Source: Chryseolinea serpens (lineage in GTDB: Bacteria; Bacteroidota; Bacteroidia; Cytophagales; Cyclobacteriaceae). Taken from it: DNA of 64,000 nt. Below are positions 36,879-45,410 of the stretch, one piece after another. Within the stretch, counting starts at the first letter, position 1. Each line of letters starts with the position of its first letter. Position numbers and translations under genes: made by a program. Location: the NCBI RefSeq assembly GCF_900129725.1, contig NZ_FQWQ01000003.1, positions 857,896 to 921,895 of the forward strand, written 5' to 3'. The notes under the pieces were generated by a model. That model searched no databases. It was not told the origin of the DNA and worked only from the letters and a program-made list of their open reading frames with translations.

Positions 36879-36902
36879 AAACGTTGTCATATGACAACGT
36901 TT
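36879..36902. promoter_or_regulatory. 24-bp perfect palindrome before the tautomerase gene
   Basis: Two 12-base halves, each reading AAACGTTGTCAT on its own strand, without any spacer. It ends at the last base of the Crp-type regulator gene's stop codon and lies 63 bases before the tautomerase start. Size and symmetry fit a dimeric regulator's operator, most simply for the adjacent Crp-type protein; this is inference. Confidence 0.6.
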
Positions 36903-37480
36903 TAGAGCTTTGCTTTTAATTTACTCAGCGTGGAGTTGGTCATGCCCAGATAAGAGGCAACGGCCTTGCTCGAAATACGGGTCAAAAGCTTGGGCTCGTG
37001 TTCCATGACCCATTTAAGTCTGTCGATGCCTTCCATTCCAAGAAATATATAAACCCGCATTTGCGAATGGACAAAGGCAAACTCCATAAACTTATGGTAG
37101 AGCGCCTCCACCGCGGGAAAGGTTTGAAAGGCTTTGTAGAAATCCTCCCGGTTGATGATCAGAAGCTCCGAGGGCTCATGCGCAGCCAAAAAATCGCGTG
37201 ACTTTTTCTGGGTGATGAAACTGGTGATGGCACTGATGATACTGTCCTCCAGCGCAAACTTGCCCGTGATCTCATTTCCCTTTTTATCGATTTCATAAAG
37301 CCGCAGGCAACCCGTGGCCACGAAATAAAAATGCTTGCACACCTTTCCCTCTTGCTCCAGCATGTGATGACGCTTCACCTTTTTATAATGGAACAGCGAA
37401 ATCACGGCTTCAATATCGGCCTCGCTCAATGCCGTGTTTTCCTGGAAATACCTGGCAAGACGTAAATAAGCTTTATCCAT
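36902..37480 (-). CDS. Crp/Fnr family transcriptional regulator
   Basis: 192 residues. The N-terminal cyclic-nucleotide-binding-like barrel (about 15-125) includes HHMLEQEGKVCKHFYFVATGCLRLYEIDKKG; the C-terminal helix-turn-helix is ISSKAVASYLGMTNSTLSKLK. The canonical cAMP-binding arginine is not evident, as is common in Bacteroidota members, so the ligand is unclear. The gene precedes the tautomerase gene on the same strand and probably controls it, perhaps through the palindrome at 36879-36902. Confidence 0.9.
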   Translation of the reverse strand: MDKAYLRLARYFQENTALSEADIEAVISLFHYKKVKRHHMLEQEGKVCKHFYFVATGCLRLYEIDKKGNEITGKFALEDSIISAITSFITQKKSRDFLAAHEPSELLIINREDFYKAFQTFPAVEALYHKFMEFAFVHSQMRVYIFLGMEGIDRLKWVMEHEPKLLTRISSKAVASYLGMTNSTLSKLKAKL

Positions 37481-38321
37481 AGACCAACTGAATCAAAAAA
37501 TGTGTAATCCGAAAATTCCAATCGTCGAATATAGCGAATTTAAAACGGGCGCTCGCCGAAGAAGGTTCTGTCTTACAACGCCACTTTCTTTATTGTACTA
37601 TTGCCGGGACTGGATTATAACATCGTTTGGTGGAACGCCCGCCTTGTGTCTTAAAAATATTTGAGAAAGCCATCACGAATTTACAGGCTGCAAAATCCTT
37701 TCAGTGATGGATGCTAACATTGTGTTGGTGTCCGGAGAGCGATCGCGTTAGGTAATTCTTTCAAAATGTTAGCCATGGAAATGTCTCATTGATGATTTTC
37801 AATCATCTAAAAAAAAATTCAAATCTATTTTCCGATCTATGGACTAACAAGAATGAAGGTGGAGGTTTTTCGTAAAAATCAAGAGGCGAGAGAATACCTT
37901 AACAGCGTAGACTGGAACGAGTGGGAAAAAGTATTTGAGCAAACGGAAGCGGACGAAAGAAAGCGGGGAGATCAGCAAGCCGGACACAACCCGTTATAGT
38001 TATCAGTCGGTAAGAGAAAAAGCTCTTCTTCTTCACTTGGTCTTTTTCGTTGCCTGCAAAGCCCCCAGCAGATCAATCTCAACACGGGATACGATCATAC
38101 GCCAATCAAAATTCCACGACTTGAAGTGTAAGCGGCATCGCGCCAGTGCCATGGGCGGAGAGGTCTGGATCACACCCGCGCCGCTGCCCGATTCCGAACC
38201 CCCCATTTTCAAAAACGGATACAACGCACCCGGCATGGGCGCAAAATGACCTCAAAATGAGCCTTTCGACCCGTTTGAAAGGTGGAACGAATTTGGTAAC
38301 GCCAACCAAAACTTTTAGCGC
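37481..38321. other. 841-base gap with one possible small gene
   Basis: Upstream half: low-complexity, AT-richer sequence carrying the Crp-type gene's promoter region. A 48-codon frame at 37853-37999 is listed separately. A 6-bp hairpin CCTTTC/GAAAGG lies at 38263-38283, just before the ABC permease gene. A frame of 104 residues (37935-38249) has no convincing composition and was left out. Confidence 0.6.
37853..37999 (+). CDS. Possible small protein, 48 residues
   Basis: An ATG-initiated frame encoding a short, strongly charged peptide with two Trp (VDWNEWEKVFEQTEADERKR in its centre). Composition is protein-like and the sequence looks like the middle of a helical protein, so it may be a small gene or the remnant of a longer one. 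There are no close neighbours on the same strand. I do not recognise it. Confidence 0.35.
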   Translation: MKVEVFRKNQEAREYLNSVDWNEWEKVFEQTEADERKRGDQQAGHNPL

Positions 38322-40784
38322 ATGATCCGGAATTATTTAATTGTAGCCTGGCGCAACCTTGTAAGGAATCGCGTGTTTTCAACCATCAACATTGCCGGGC
38401 TCGCCATCGGCCTGTCCATTTGTGGTCTGATCTATCAATACATTCAATTCGAACGCAGCTACGACCGGTTCAATGCCAACGCCGACCGGCTCTATCGCGT
38501 CACCCTGAGCAACATTGACGCCGACCATTCCCAACACGAGTCCGCTACGAACCACCCGGCTGTGGCCCCGGCCATGAAGGCCGATTTCCCCGAAGTGGAG
38601 GCGTTTTCGCGTTTGGCGCGGACCAATTTCTTCGTCAGCTCCGTCACCCTCTCCACGCAGGATAAAAAGGGAAATGCACTGGCGTTCAACGAAGAGAAAA
38701 TGTTTCTGGCCGACGCGCCGTTTCTTACCATGTTTTCCTATCCGCTGTTGCAAGGCAACCCGGCCACGGCGCTGAAGGAGCCGAACTCCATCGTTATCTC
38801 CGAGACCATCAGCAAAAAATTCTTTGGCGATGAACCCGCACTGGGAAAACAATTGAGCCTGAACCGTGAAGTCAGCCTCACAGTAACAGGCGTGTTAAAA
38901 GATGTTCCTCAAAATTCACACCTGTCGTTCAACGTGCTCGTCTCCTTCTCTTCCCTCAGCGAAAAGTGGGGCTATGATCAATGGCGCTGGCCGGAATTCT
39001 ACAACTACATTTTGCTCAAACCAGGAGCAAGCCGCACCGCGTTAGAAAGCAAACTGCCGGCCTTTGTCGATAAATACCTGGGCGACGTGAAGCGCGAGTA
39101 CAAGTGGGACATCCGCATGTTCCTGCAACCCGTGTCTTCCATTCACCTCACCTCCAACCTGGCCCTGGAACAAGATACCAACGGAAGCGAACGGGTGGTC
39201 TACTTCCTGGGCTTGCTGGGCATTTTCATCCTGGTGGTGGCGTGGATCAACTACATCAACTTGTCTACGGCCAAGTCACTGGAACGCAGCAAGGAAGTAG
39301 GACTGCGCAAAGTGGTTGGGGCGAGCAAACAGCAATTGGTCATCCAATTCTTCTTCGATGCTTTCCTGGTGAACTTCCTGGCGATGGTGGTGTCGGCCGG
39401 CGTGCTGGTGGTGGCGATGCCGTTCTTTGAGCAGATCGTTGAAAAGGATATCAGTGGTGTATTGTATGAGCATGGCTTGTGGGCAAACCCCGGCATTTTG
39501 ATCCTGGCCCTCCTCATTCTTTTTATCGGAACGCTTTTGGTGGGCGCTTATCCCGCATTATTGCTGTCGTCGTTCAATCCGGCGCAGGTGTTGAAAGGAA
39601 AATTCTATAAATCGGCGTCGGGTCAATGGCTGCGACAAGGTTTGGTTTCCTTTCAATATATGTTGTCAATTTTTCTGATCGCGGGCACGATCGCCATGTA
39701 CCGTCAATTGTCGTTCATGCAGAAACAGGATCTGGGCTATGCGAAAGACCAGGTGCTGGTGCTAAAGACACCGGCCGTGTTCGACTCCACGATCATGACC
39801 CATATTTCATGGTTCAAAGATGCCGTGACCCAATTGGCTTCCGTAAAAAATGCCACCGTCTCCAATGGCGTTCCGGGCAAAGTGCTACTGGCCCGCAACG
39901 GAGCCCGCAGGATCAGCCAGGCGCCCGACGCAAACTTCAACTGCTACCAGAAATCAATCGATGAAAATTTTCTTTCCACCTTCGGCATCACGCTGCTGGC
40001 CGGCCACGATCTGACCAAGCAAGATTTGTTTGTCTATGATAAGGAAGCGCCGATCCTCATCAACGAAGTCATGAGCCAAAAGTTAGGCTTTGCCAAACCG
40101 GAGGATGCGCTCCACGAAAAAATATCCTTTGGCATGGGACCGAACGAGCAACACGGAGAGATCGTGGGCGTCATCAAAAACTATCACCAGGTTTCACTGC
40201 ACGAGAGCTATGAGCCGATGATGTTCATCAACCCCGATTTCTTTTCCTGGAATTATATTTCCATCCACCTGGGCACCGGCAACATGACCGCATCGATCGA
40301 CGCCGTAAAAAAAGTATATGACGAAGCTTTCCCCAACAACGCATTCGAGTACTTTTTCCTCGACGAATACTTCAACCGTCAGTACAATTCCGACGTCCGC
40401 CTCGGCAGTGTCTTTGGCATCTTCACCGTCCTGGCGATCATCATTGCCTGCATGGGCTTGCTGGGGCTTTCGATTTTTGCCGTGGTCCATCGCACCAAAG
40501 AAGTCGGCATCCGCAAAGTGCTGGGAGCGTCGGTAACGACCATCCTGGCTTTGTTCTCCCGCGATTTTATAAAGCTCCTGCTGGTGGCCTATTTCATCGC
40601 CATGCCCCTTGTATATTTTGCTGTGAACCGCTGGCTCTCGAGCTTTGCCTTCCACATCTCTCCGGGATGGGATGTGTACGTAGCGCCCCTGATCATCTTG
40701 CTGATCATCTCCATTTCAACGGTAGGGTTCATCTGTTTCCGCGCCGCCACCGCCAACCCAACAAACTCATTGCGACAGGAATAA
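38322..40784 (+). CDS. ABC transporter permease, FtsX/MacB type
   Basis: 820 residues. The N-terminal motif RNYLIVAWRNLVRNRVFSTINIAG and first transmembrane helix (about 20-40) are typical of Bacteroidota permeases. A periplasmic MacB_PCD domain (about 45-260) is followed by a three-helix FtsX core (about 290-410), a linker segment, a second periplasmic domain, and another FtsX core (about 690-810; TKEVGIRKVLGASVTTILALFS). Such double permeases work with a separate ATPase, which is not adjacent. Roles range from lipoprotein or lipid transport to peptide export and antibiotic tolerance. Confidence 0.92.
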   Translation: MIRNYLIVAWRNLVRNRVFSTINIAGLAIGLSICGLIYQYIQFERSYDRFNANADRLYRVTLSNIDADHSQHESATNHPAVAPAMKADFPEVEAFSRLARTNFFVSSVTLSTQDKKGNALAFNEEKMFLADAPFLTMFSYPLLQGNPATALKEPNSIVISETISKKFFGDEPALGKQLSLNREVSLTVTGVLKDVPQNSHLSFNVLVSFSSLSEKWGYDQWRWPEFYNYILLKPGASRTALESKLPAFVDKYLGDVKREYKWDIRMFLQPVSSIHLTSNLALEQDTNGSERVVYFLGLLGIFILVVAWINYINLSTAKSLERSKEVGLRKVVGASKQQLVIQFFFDAFLVNFLAMVVSAGVLVVAMPFFEQIVEKDISGVLYEHGLWANPGILILALLILFIGTLLVGAYPALLLSSFNPAQVLKGKFYKSASGQWLRQGLVSFQYMLSIFLIAGTIAMYRQLSFMQKQDLGYAKDQVLVLKTPAVFDSTIMTHISWFKDAVTQLASVKNATVSNGVPGKVLLARNGARRISQAPDANFNCYQKSIDENFLSTFGITLLAGHDLTKQDLFVYDKEAPILINEVMSQKLGFAKPEDALHEKISFGMGPNEQHGEIVGVIKNYHQVSLHESYEPMMFINPDFFSWNYISIHLGTGNMTASIDAVKKVYDEAFPNNAFEYFFLDEYFNRQYNSDVRLGSVFGIFTVLAIIIACMGLLGLSIFAVVHRTKEVGIRKVLGASVTTILALFSRDFIKLLLVAYFIAMPLVYFAVNRWLSSFAFHISPGWDVYVAPLIILLIISISTVGFICFRAATANPTNSLRQE

Positions 40785-41304
40785 GGAAGGCCTACAAGTT
40801 TGCCGACAGAGCACGTCGTCCCGCAGGCACAAACTGCCTCGAACTTCGCACTTGTTCAAGGGACCCCGTGGATAGCGCAATGAAATTCGTGTGGTGATGC
40901 AATTAAAGAAGCCCTACAGATTTGCCGACAGCGCATGTCGTTCCGCAGGCACAAACTGCCTCGAGCCTCGCACGCGTTCAAGGAACCCCGTGGATAGCGC
41001 AATGAAATCCGTGTGGTGATGCATTTCGAAGGGGGCGGAACGCTTTCGGTGTGCGCTTGGCATTATTCAACGTGGAGCACATCTCATGTCATATAAAACA
41101 AAACGAATCCCTGGATCTGCAGGGTGACGCGTTCTGAACGAGCGGCGCGCTATCTGTACTTGCCGGGTTTCGTTTTATTTCTCGTGCAGTGCTTCCGGAT
41201 TCACTGCTCTCGAAACTCGGGATGTCTTGAATTACGAGCGTGCGTTTTTAAACCATTCGTGCCTGCGACATGACGTGCGGGCCCTGCGACATATCGATAG
41301 GGTG
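40785..41304 (+). repeat. X-Y dispersed repeat, copy 2 (two X units and one Y)
   Basis: Fills the convergent gap between the ABC permease and the DUF1080 gene. Unit X is present twice in tandem with a 122-bp period (40803-40901 and 40925-41023); unit Y is at about 41108-41276. Y ends with GTGCCTGCGACATGACGT, and X begins with the inverted form of this pattern (CGACAGCGCATGTCGTTCCG, then CAGGCAC). The same units occur in copies 1 and 3. No open frame of interest crosses it. Confidence 0.85.
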
Positions 41305-42135
41305 TCACCTCAACAAATTAGCTGGTATTTTACTAATGGACTGAATCTCAATATTCCGGTAATAAACCTCAGCGCCTTCGCTTTGCAACTGGATCTTCCC
41401 CTCCTGCAATGGCGTCAGCTTGCCGTTGTCGAGCTGACTGGAATGTTGCAGCACCATGACCACTTTCCCATTCATCACGTGCACCGCCGTGCCACCATAA
41501 CAATAGAGCTCCACCACGTTCCATTCGCCAGACGGTTTCTCGGCGTCGGGATTTTTTATGCAGTGTCTTCCCTGGGGCGATTTCTCGTTGAACAGGAGTA
41601 GTTTTTCTTTGGGGTTGTAAATGTAGTTAGCAGAATCTCCCTTGGCGGTCACTTCAAACGATCCGCCGGCAACACCCCAATAGTCGCCGCAGTCGCCTTC
41701 CTGGAGTTGAAATTCCTGTGAGCGCATCCAGAATCCGAAGTCGGCCCCGTGCTCGCCAACGGCATGGTAGAGCAAGCCGCTGTCGCGCTTGTTGTTTTTC
41801 TTGGGATGTGATTTGGACTGGCCCCATTTGAACTCCAGCCGCAGGTGATAGTTCTTGAACGCCCGTTGTGTGGAAATGCCGCCGAAACGTTCACCGGATA
41901 TTCGCAGTGCCGCGCGGCCATCGATGGTCACGATAGAGAAGACTTTCAGGGGATCGGTGTTCAGACCGAGGGGAGTGTGGTCCCACACGTTTAAGATCGT
42001 GTCGTAGGAGGGACCCAAATACGTATCCCAGCCGGCCAGATCTTTTTCAGTCAATAGTTTTGTCCAGGGAGGATCTTGCGAGATGCCTTTGGTTGAAAGA
42101 AGGACCGAAAACAAAAGTAAGATTGATTGGCGCAT
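41305..42135 (-). CDS. Secreted DUF1080 (3-keto-disaccharide hydrolase family) protein
   Basis: 276 residues. A signal peptide (about 1-19, ending KGISQD) is followed by a DUF1080 laminin-G/concanavalin-like fold (PF06439): LTEKDLAGWDTYLG, YHLRLEFKWGQSKSHPKKNNKRDSG and the WMRSQEFQLQEGDCGDYW core, then GEWNVVELYCYGG and IQLQSEGAEVYYRNIEI. Members cleave 3-keto-glycosides or simply bind glycans. It fits the other sugar-processing genes of the window but stands alone. Repeats of the X-Y family occur on both sides. Confidence 0.9.
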   Translation of the reverse strand: MRQSILLLFSVLLSTKGISQDPPWTKLLTEKDLAGWDTYLGPSYDTILNVWDHTPLGLNTDPLKVFSIVTIDGRAALRISGERFGGISTQRAFKNYHLRLEFKWGQSKSHPKKNNKRDSGLLYHAVGEHGADFGFWMRSQEFQLQEGDCGDYWGVAGGSFEVTAKGDSANYIYNPKEKLLLFNEKSPQGRHCIKNPDAEKPSGEWNVVELYCYGGTAVHVMNGKVVMVLQHSSQLDNGKLTPLQEGKIQLQSEGAEVYYRNIEIQSISKIPANLLR

Positions 42136-42480
42136 GATGATTTTTGATAATGATTATCCACCCGATGATATATAAGGTACGAATTCTTATTGAAATTTGC
42201 CCATGTTGGTGTTCTTCACCAACATGAGTTTGGAGGGAACACGCCGACCGTTCATAGACACAATTGATAGCGGATATTTAGATCAAGACATTTAAAATGT
42301 TGATAAAATAAATCACCCCGGAATCTGCGTGGTACCCATTTCTGAACGGGTGGCGCGCTTTCTGAATTTGCCGGGTTTCGTTTTATCTCTTTTGTAGTGC
42401 TTCCGGATTTCGTGCTCTCGAAACTCGGGATGTCTTGAATTGCATGCGGTTTTAAACCATTCGTGCCTGCGACATGACGA
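42136..42480 (+). repeat. X-Y dispersed repeat, copy 3 (Y only), plus a hairpin
   Basis: Unit Y at about 42316-42479 ends directly against the stop codon of the L,D-transpeptidase gene. It matches the Y unit of copy 2 over most of its length, including its left part (TTCTGAACGGGTGGCGCGCT). The gap also carries the hairpin CATGTTGGTG-TTCTT-CACCAACATG at 42202-42226. Promoter elements of the DUF1080 gene should lie near 42136-42200 but are not clear. Confidence 0.8.
42202..42226. repeat. TTGGTG-TTCTT-CACCAA hairpin, variant copy
   Basis: A perfect 10-bp stem with a TTCTT loop, identical to the hairpins at 63781 and 63931 except that the second base pair has changed on both arms (T:A to A:T), which keeps the stem intact. 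Confidence 0.8.
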
Positions 42481-44088
42481 TTATTGAAACATCATTTGTC
42501 CGAGTCGCGTGTCCATGTTGTATACATCCTTGCGCAAATTCAGTTTTCCGTCGCGGCCGACAAACGCGGTGAGGTAGGCAATGAGCACGGGGACTGTTTT
42601 TTTGAGTGTTACATATTTTTCCTGGCCCGCATTCATGGCGGCATCTATTTTCGTTGTTGTCCACTCTGGATTGTTTCGCAAAAGATATTGAGCCAGTTTT
42701 TTGGGCTCGGCCAACCGGATACAACCATGGCTGAAGGCACGGTTGTCTTTGTCGAACAGGCTTTTGGAGGGTGTGTCGTGAAAATAAATGCTGTAGCTGT
42801 TGGGGAAGAGAAACTTCACCAGGCCCAGCGAATTTCGTGGACCCGGTTTTTGGCGCACCATGTTGTCTACGCGCTCCATGTTATGCTTCTCCAGGTAGTC
42901 CGGATCTTTTTGAATGCCCGGCATGATCTCGTTTTGCAGGATGCTCGTGGGCACGTTCCAATACGGGCTGAATACAATATACTTCAGGTCGCCCGTAAAG
43001 ATCACCGTCTGGTGAAGCACCTGCCCCGCCACGATATTCATATCCCAAACCAGCGAATCGGACTGATACACATACAGCTTAAAAGAAGGAATATTTACCA
43101 CCATATAATCGCCATCCATCCGCTCGGGCACCCACCGGCACCGTTCCATGTTGACCACAATCTTCTCGATGAGATCGCCCACCGGTATATTCATTTCACG
43201 GATCACGCCCGTGCCCACCACGCCATCGGTCATGGCACCCCGGCTTTCCTGGAAACTTTTGACAGCGGTTTCAAGATCTTGGGTGAAAAGCAGCGAGGTC
43301 GTATCTCCGGCATACTCTCCCGTGGCGAACAGTCGCTTGCGGATCTGGAGAACGACCAACGACGAATCGCCTTTTTGATAGGATTTCTTTTCCGGTGAGA
43401 TGGGTTTCCATCCACCGGCCGATTCGATCTCCTTGTATTTTTTTAGATACGATTTCAGCAATGCGTATTGGCGGTAAACGGGTTCGCGCGCCACAAACGC
43501 ATGCCCCGACGGCAGGAGGAGGGAGTCCATAAGTGTTTTGAGATCGAGTTTTTTGCGGGGCAGATACCATTCGAGTTTACGCGTCTCGTCTTCGCCGATG
43601 CCTTGCCAGACGTGACGGGCAAAACTGAAGTATTGCGAGGTGAGCATCAGTTCGGCCTCGGCGTTCATGGGCTCGCGTTGCAACAGCGTGTCCCGGTCGT
43701 CCATCAGGGCCTGGAACAAACGGATGTAGGGTAATGTCTTGGTGAGGCCGTCTTCGTCTAGATTTCGGATCCGGTTGAACAACCCTGTGGCCTGCTCGAT
43801 CAGTCCGCGGCGGTCATACCAGGCATAGGAGTAGCTGCGTGCGCGATAGAATTTCTCGAGGTCGTCGGTGTAGGAAGCAAAGTCGGGGTACTTTTTCACA
43901 AACGAGAGCAAGGCACTGCTGTCGAAATGAAAGGAGGTTTGGTCGCTGAAATTGCCGGCCACGAGTTGGGCTTCCTGCATTTTTTGTTCGCGCAGGGAAT
44001 CGGCGCCGGCCTGGTCGGTGAGATGGGAGGTCTCTTTACAACCACAAAAACAAGCCACCAGGAAAACCAAGAGGGGGATTTTTTTCAT
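42481..44088 (-). CDS. L,D-transpeptidase (YcbB/LdtD type), lipoprotein
   Basis: 535 residues. Lipoprotein signal with the lipobox at Cys17 (MKKIPLLVFLVACFCGC). A scaffold domain (about 50-235) is followed by a peptidoglycan-binding domain (about 245-300; FTQDLETAVKSFQESRGAMTDG) and a YkuD catalytic domain (about 325-480) with FHDTPSKSLF and the catalytic SHGCIRL (Cys456). It matches the YcbB family, which makes 3-3 peptidoglycan crosslinks. Here it should be anchored in the periplasm. Unit Y of the dispersed repeat lies against its stop codon. Confidence 0.94.
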   Translation of the reverse strand: MKKIPLLVFLVACFCGCKETSHLTDQAGADSLREQKMQEAQLVAGNFSDQTSFHFDSSALLSFVKKYPDFASYTDDLEKFYRARSYSYAWYDRRGLIEQATGLFNRIRNLDEDGLTKTLPYIRLFQALMDDRDTLLQREPMNAEAELMLTSQYFSFARHVWQGIGEDETRKLEWYLPRKKLDLKTLMDSLLLPSGHAFVAREPVYRQYALLKSYLKKYKEIESAGGWKPISPEKKSYQKGDSSLVVLQIRKRLFATGEYAGDTTSLLFTQDLETAVKSFQESRGAMTDGVVGTGVIREMNIPVGDLIEKIVVNMERCRWVPERMDGDYMVVNIPSFKLYVYQSDSLVWDMNIVAGQVLHQTVIFTGDLKYIVFSPYWNVPTSILQNEIMPGIQKDPDYLEKHNMERVDNMVRQKPGPRNSLGLVKFLFPNSYSIYFHDTPSKSLFDKDNRAFSHGCIRLAEPKKLAQYLLRNNPEWTTTKIDAAMNAGQEKYVTLKKTVPVLIAYLTAFVGRDGKLNLRKDVYNMDTRLGQMMFQ

Positions 44089-44251
44089 ATGGAAAAATTA
44101 CGCAGAAATGACGACGAAACAGAGAAATAAGCATAAAACCGGGGAACATTGGAGGGCCTTGCCCTGGGTCCGTGACCCGGGACGCTAGGGTCAGCCCCCA
44201 CGACTATAAACGTGATTATTTTGATTTCTCAAATCCGCTCGGTATATTTAT

Positions 44252-44263
44252 GTAACTGGTTAC
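44252..44263. promoter_or_regulatory. Palindrome before the MarR-GNAT gene
   Basis: GTAAC-TG-GTTAC (44252-44263), followed at once by TTACGTAA (44260-44267) overlapping it, 28 bases before the start codon. It is a plausible autoregulatory site for the MarR domain (inference). Confidence 0.45.
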
Positions 44264-44291
44264 GTAATTGATTAACATAAAAGGGATCACC

Positions 44292-45242
44292 ATGGATTTC
44301 TACAACAAAACCGGCAAAATGGCCATCGGCAGCCGATTGAGGTTGCTCACTGACAAAGTCACTACCGACGCGGCGGAGATCTACAAATTGTATGACGTGG
44401 ACCTGCAACCCAAGTGGTTCCCGGTATTCTACACCCTGTGCAGTGGGGATTCGACGATCACGGAGATCGCCCAGCAAATCGGCCACTCGCATCCTTCCGT
44501 AAGCAAGATCGTGGGCGAAATGCTGCGGAAAGGCGTGGTCTCGGAGAAGAAGGACAAAGCCGACAAGCGCCGGAATGTGATCAGCCTTTCAAAAAAAGGG
44601 AAAGCCATTGCCACGAGCATTCAGGATCAGTATAAAGACGTGAACGAGGCCATCGAGGAAATGCTGACGCAAACCACAAACGATCTTTGGAAAGCCATCG
44701 AGGAATGGGAAATCCTTTTGGATCAGAAAAACCTGCTGCGCCGCGTGCACGAAAAAAAGAAGCTTCGCGAGAGCAAGAAAGTGAAGATCGTCGACTACAC
44801 GCCGGCTTACGCAAAGGCCTTTAAGGAATTGAATAAGGAATGGATCTCCACCTACTTCAAGATGGAAGCCGCGGATTTTAAGTCGCTCGAAAATCCGAAG
44901 GGATATATTCTCGACAAAGGGGGTGCTATTTTAGTGGCGCTATACGAAGGGGAACCCGTTGGCGTTTGCGCCCTCATCAAGATGAACCATCCGGAATACA
45001 GCTACGAACTGGCCAAGATGGCGGTCTCCCCAAAAGCGCAAGGGAAGAACATCGGCTATCTGCTGGGCAAGGCCATCCTGAAAAAAGCAAAGGCACTGGG
45101 CGGGTCGTCGGTGTACCTCGAGAGCAATACTATTCTCAAGCCCGCCATCAGCCTATACTATAAACTCGGCTTTCAAAAAACATTTGGAGAACCAAGCCCC
45201 TATGAACGCTGCAATATTCAGATGGCTTTGAAATTGAAGTAG
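44292..45242 (+). CDS. MarR family regulator fused to a GNAT acetyltransferase
   Basis: 316 residues from the ATG at 44292; a TTG eight codons upstream is less likely. The N-terminal winged-helix MarR domain (about 25-140) has DVDLQPKWFPVFYTL, STITEIAQQIGHSHPSVSKIV and the wing EKKDKADKRRNVISLSKKG. The C-terminal GNAT domain (about 165-316) has YELAKMAVSPKAQGKNIGYLLGKAI, the acetyl-CoA loop, and LYYKLGFQKTF. MarR-GNAT fusions exist in many bacteria, and some react to or modify small ligands. Its acetyltransferase part closely resembles the stand-alone GNAT at 54891. Confidence 0.92.
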   Translation: MDFYNKTGKMAIGSRLRLLTDKVTTDAAEIYKLYDVDLQPKWFPVFYTLCSGDSTITEIAQQIGHSHPSVSKIVGEMLRKGVVSEKKDKADKRRNVISLSKKGKAIATSIQDQYKDVNEAIEEMLTQTTNDLWKAIEEWEILLDQKNLLRRVHEKKKLRESKKVKIVDYTPAYAKAFKELNKEWISTYFKMEAADFKSLENPKGYILDKGGAILVALYEGEPVGVCALIKMNHPEYSYELAKMAVSPKAQGKNIGYLLGKAILKKAKALGGSSVYLESNTILKPAISLYYKLGFQKTFGEPSPYERCNIQMALKLK

Positions 45243-45410
45243 CCTGACATCGTGGAGGTGCCGATTTTTTGTGGTTGGATTTTTCATCCTTTCTTCCGGC
45301 CTTTAAAATGTCTATTTGGCTATCCGCCACAACGCCGTTTGATGGCGTGGTATGTTTTAGCAGATTAGGTTGTGAACCGGTTGTCTACCGGAAACCTGAT
45401 CAGCCTAACC

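Noticed and set aside
37935..38249. Plus-strand frame of 104 codons before the ABC permease gene
   Set aside because: Composition is not protein-like, and it overlaps the better small frame at 37853-37999.
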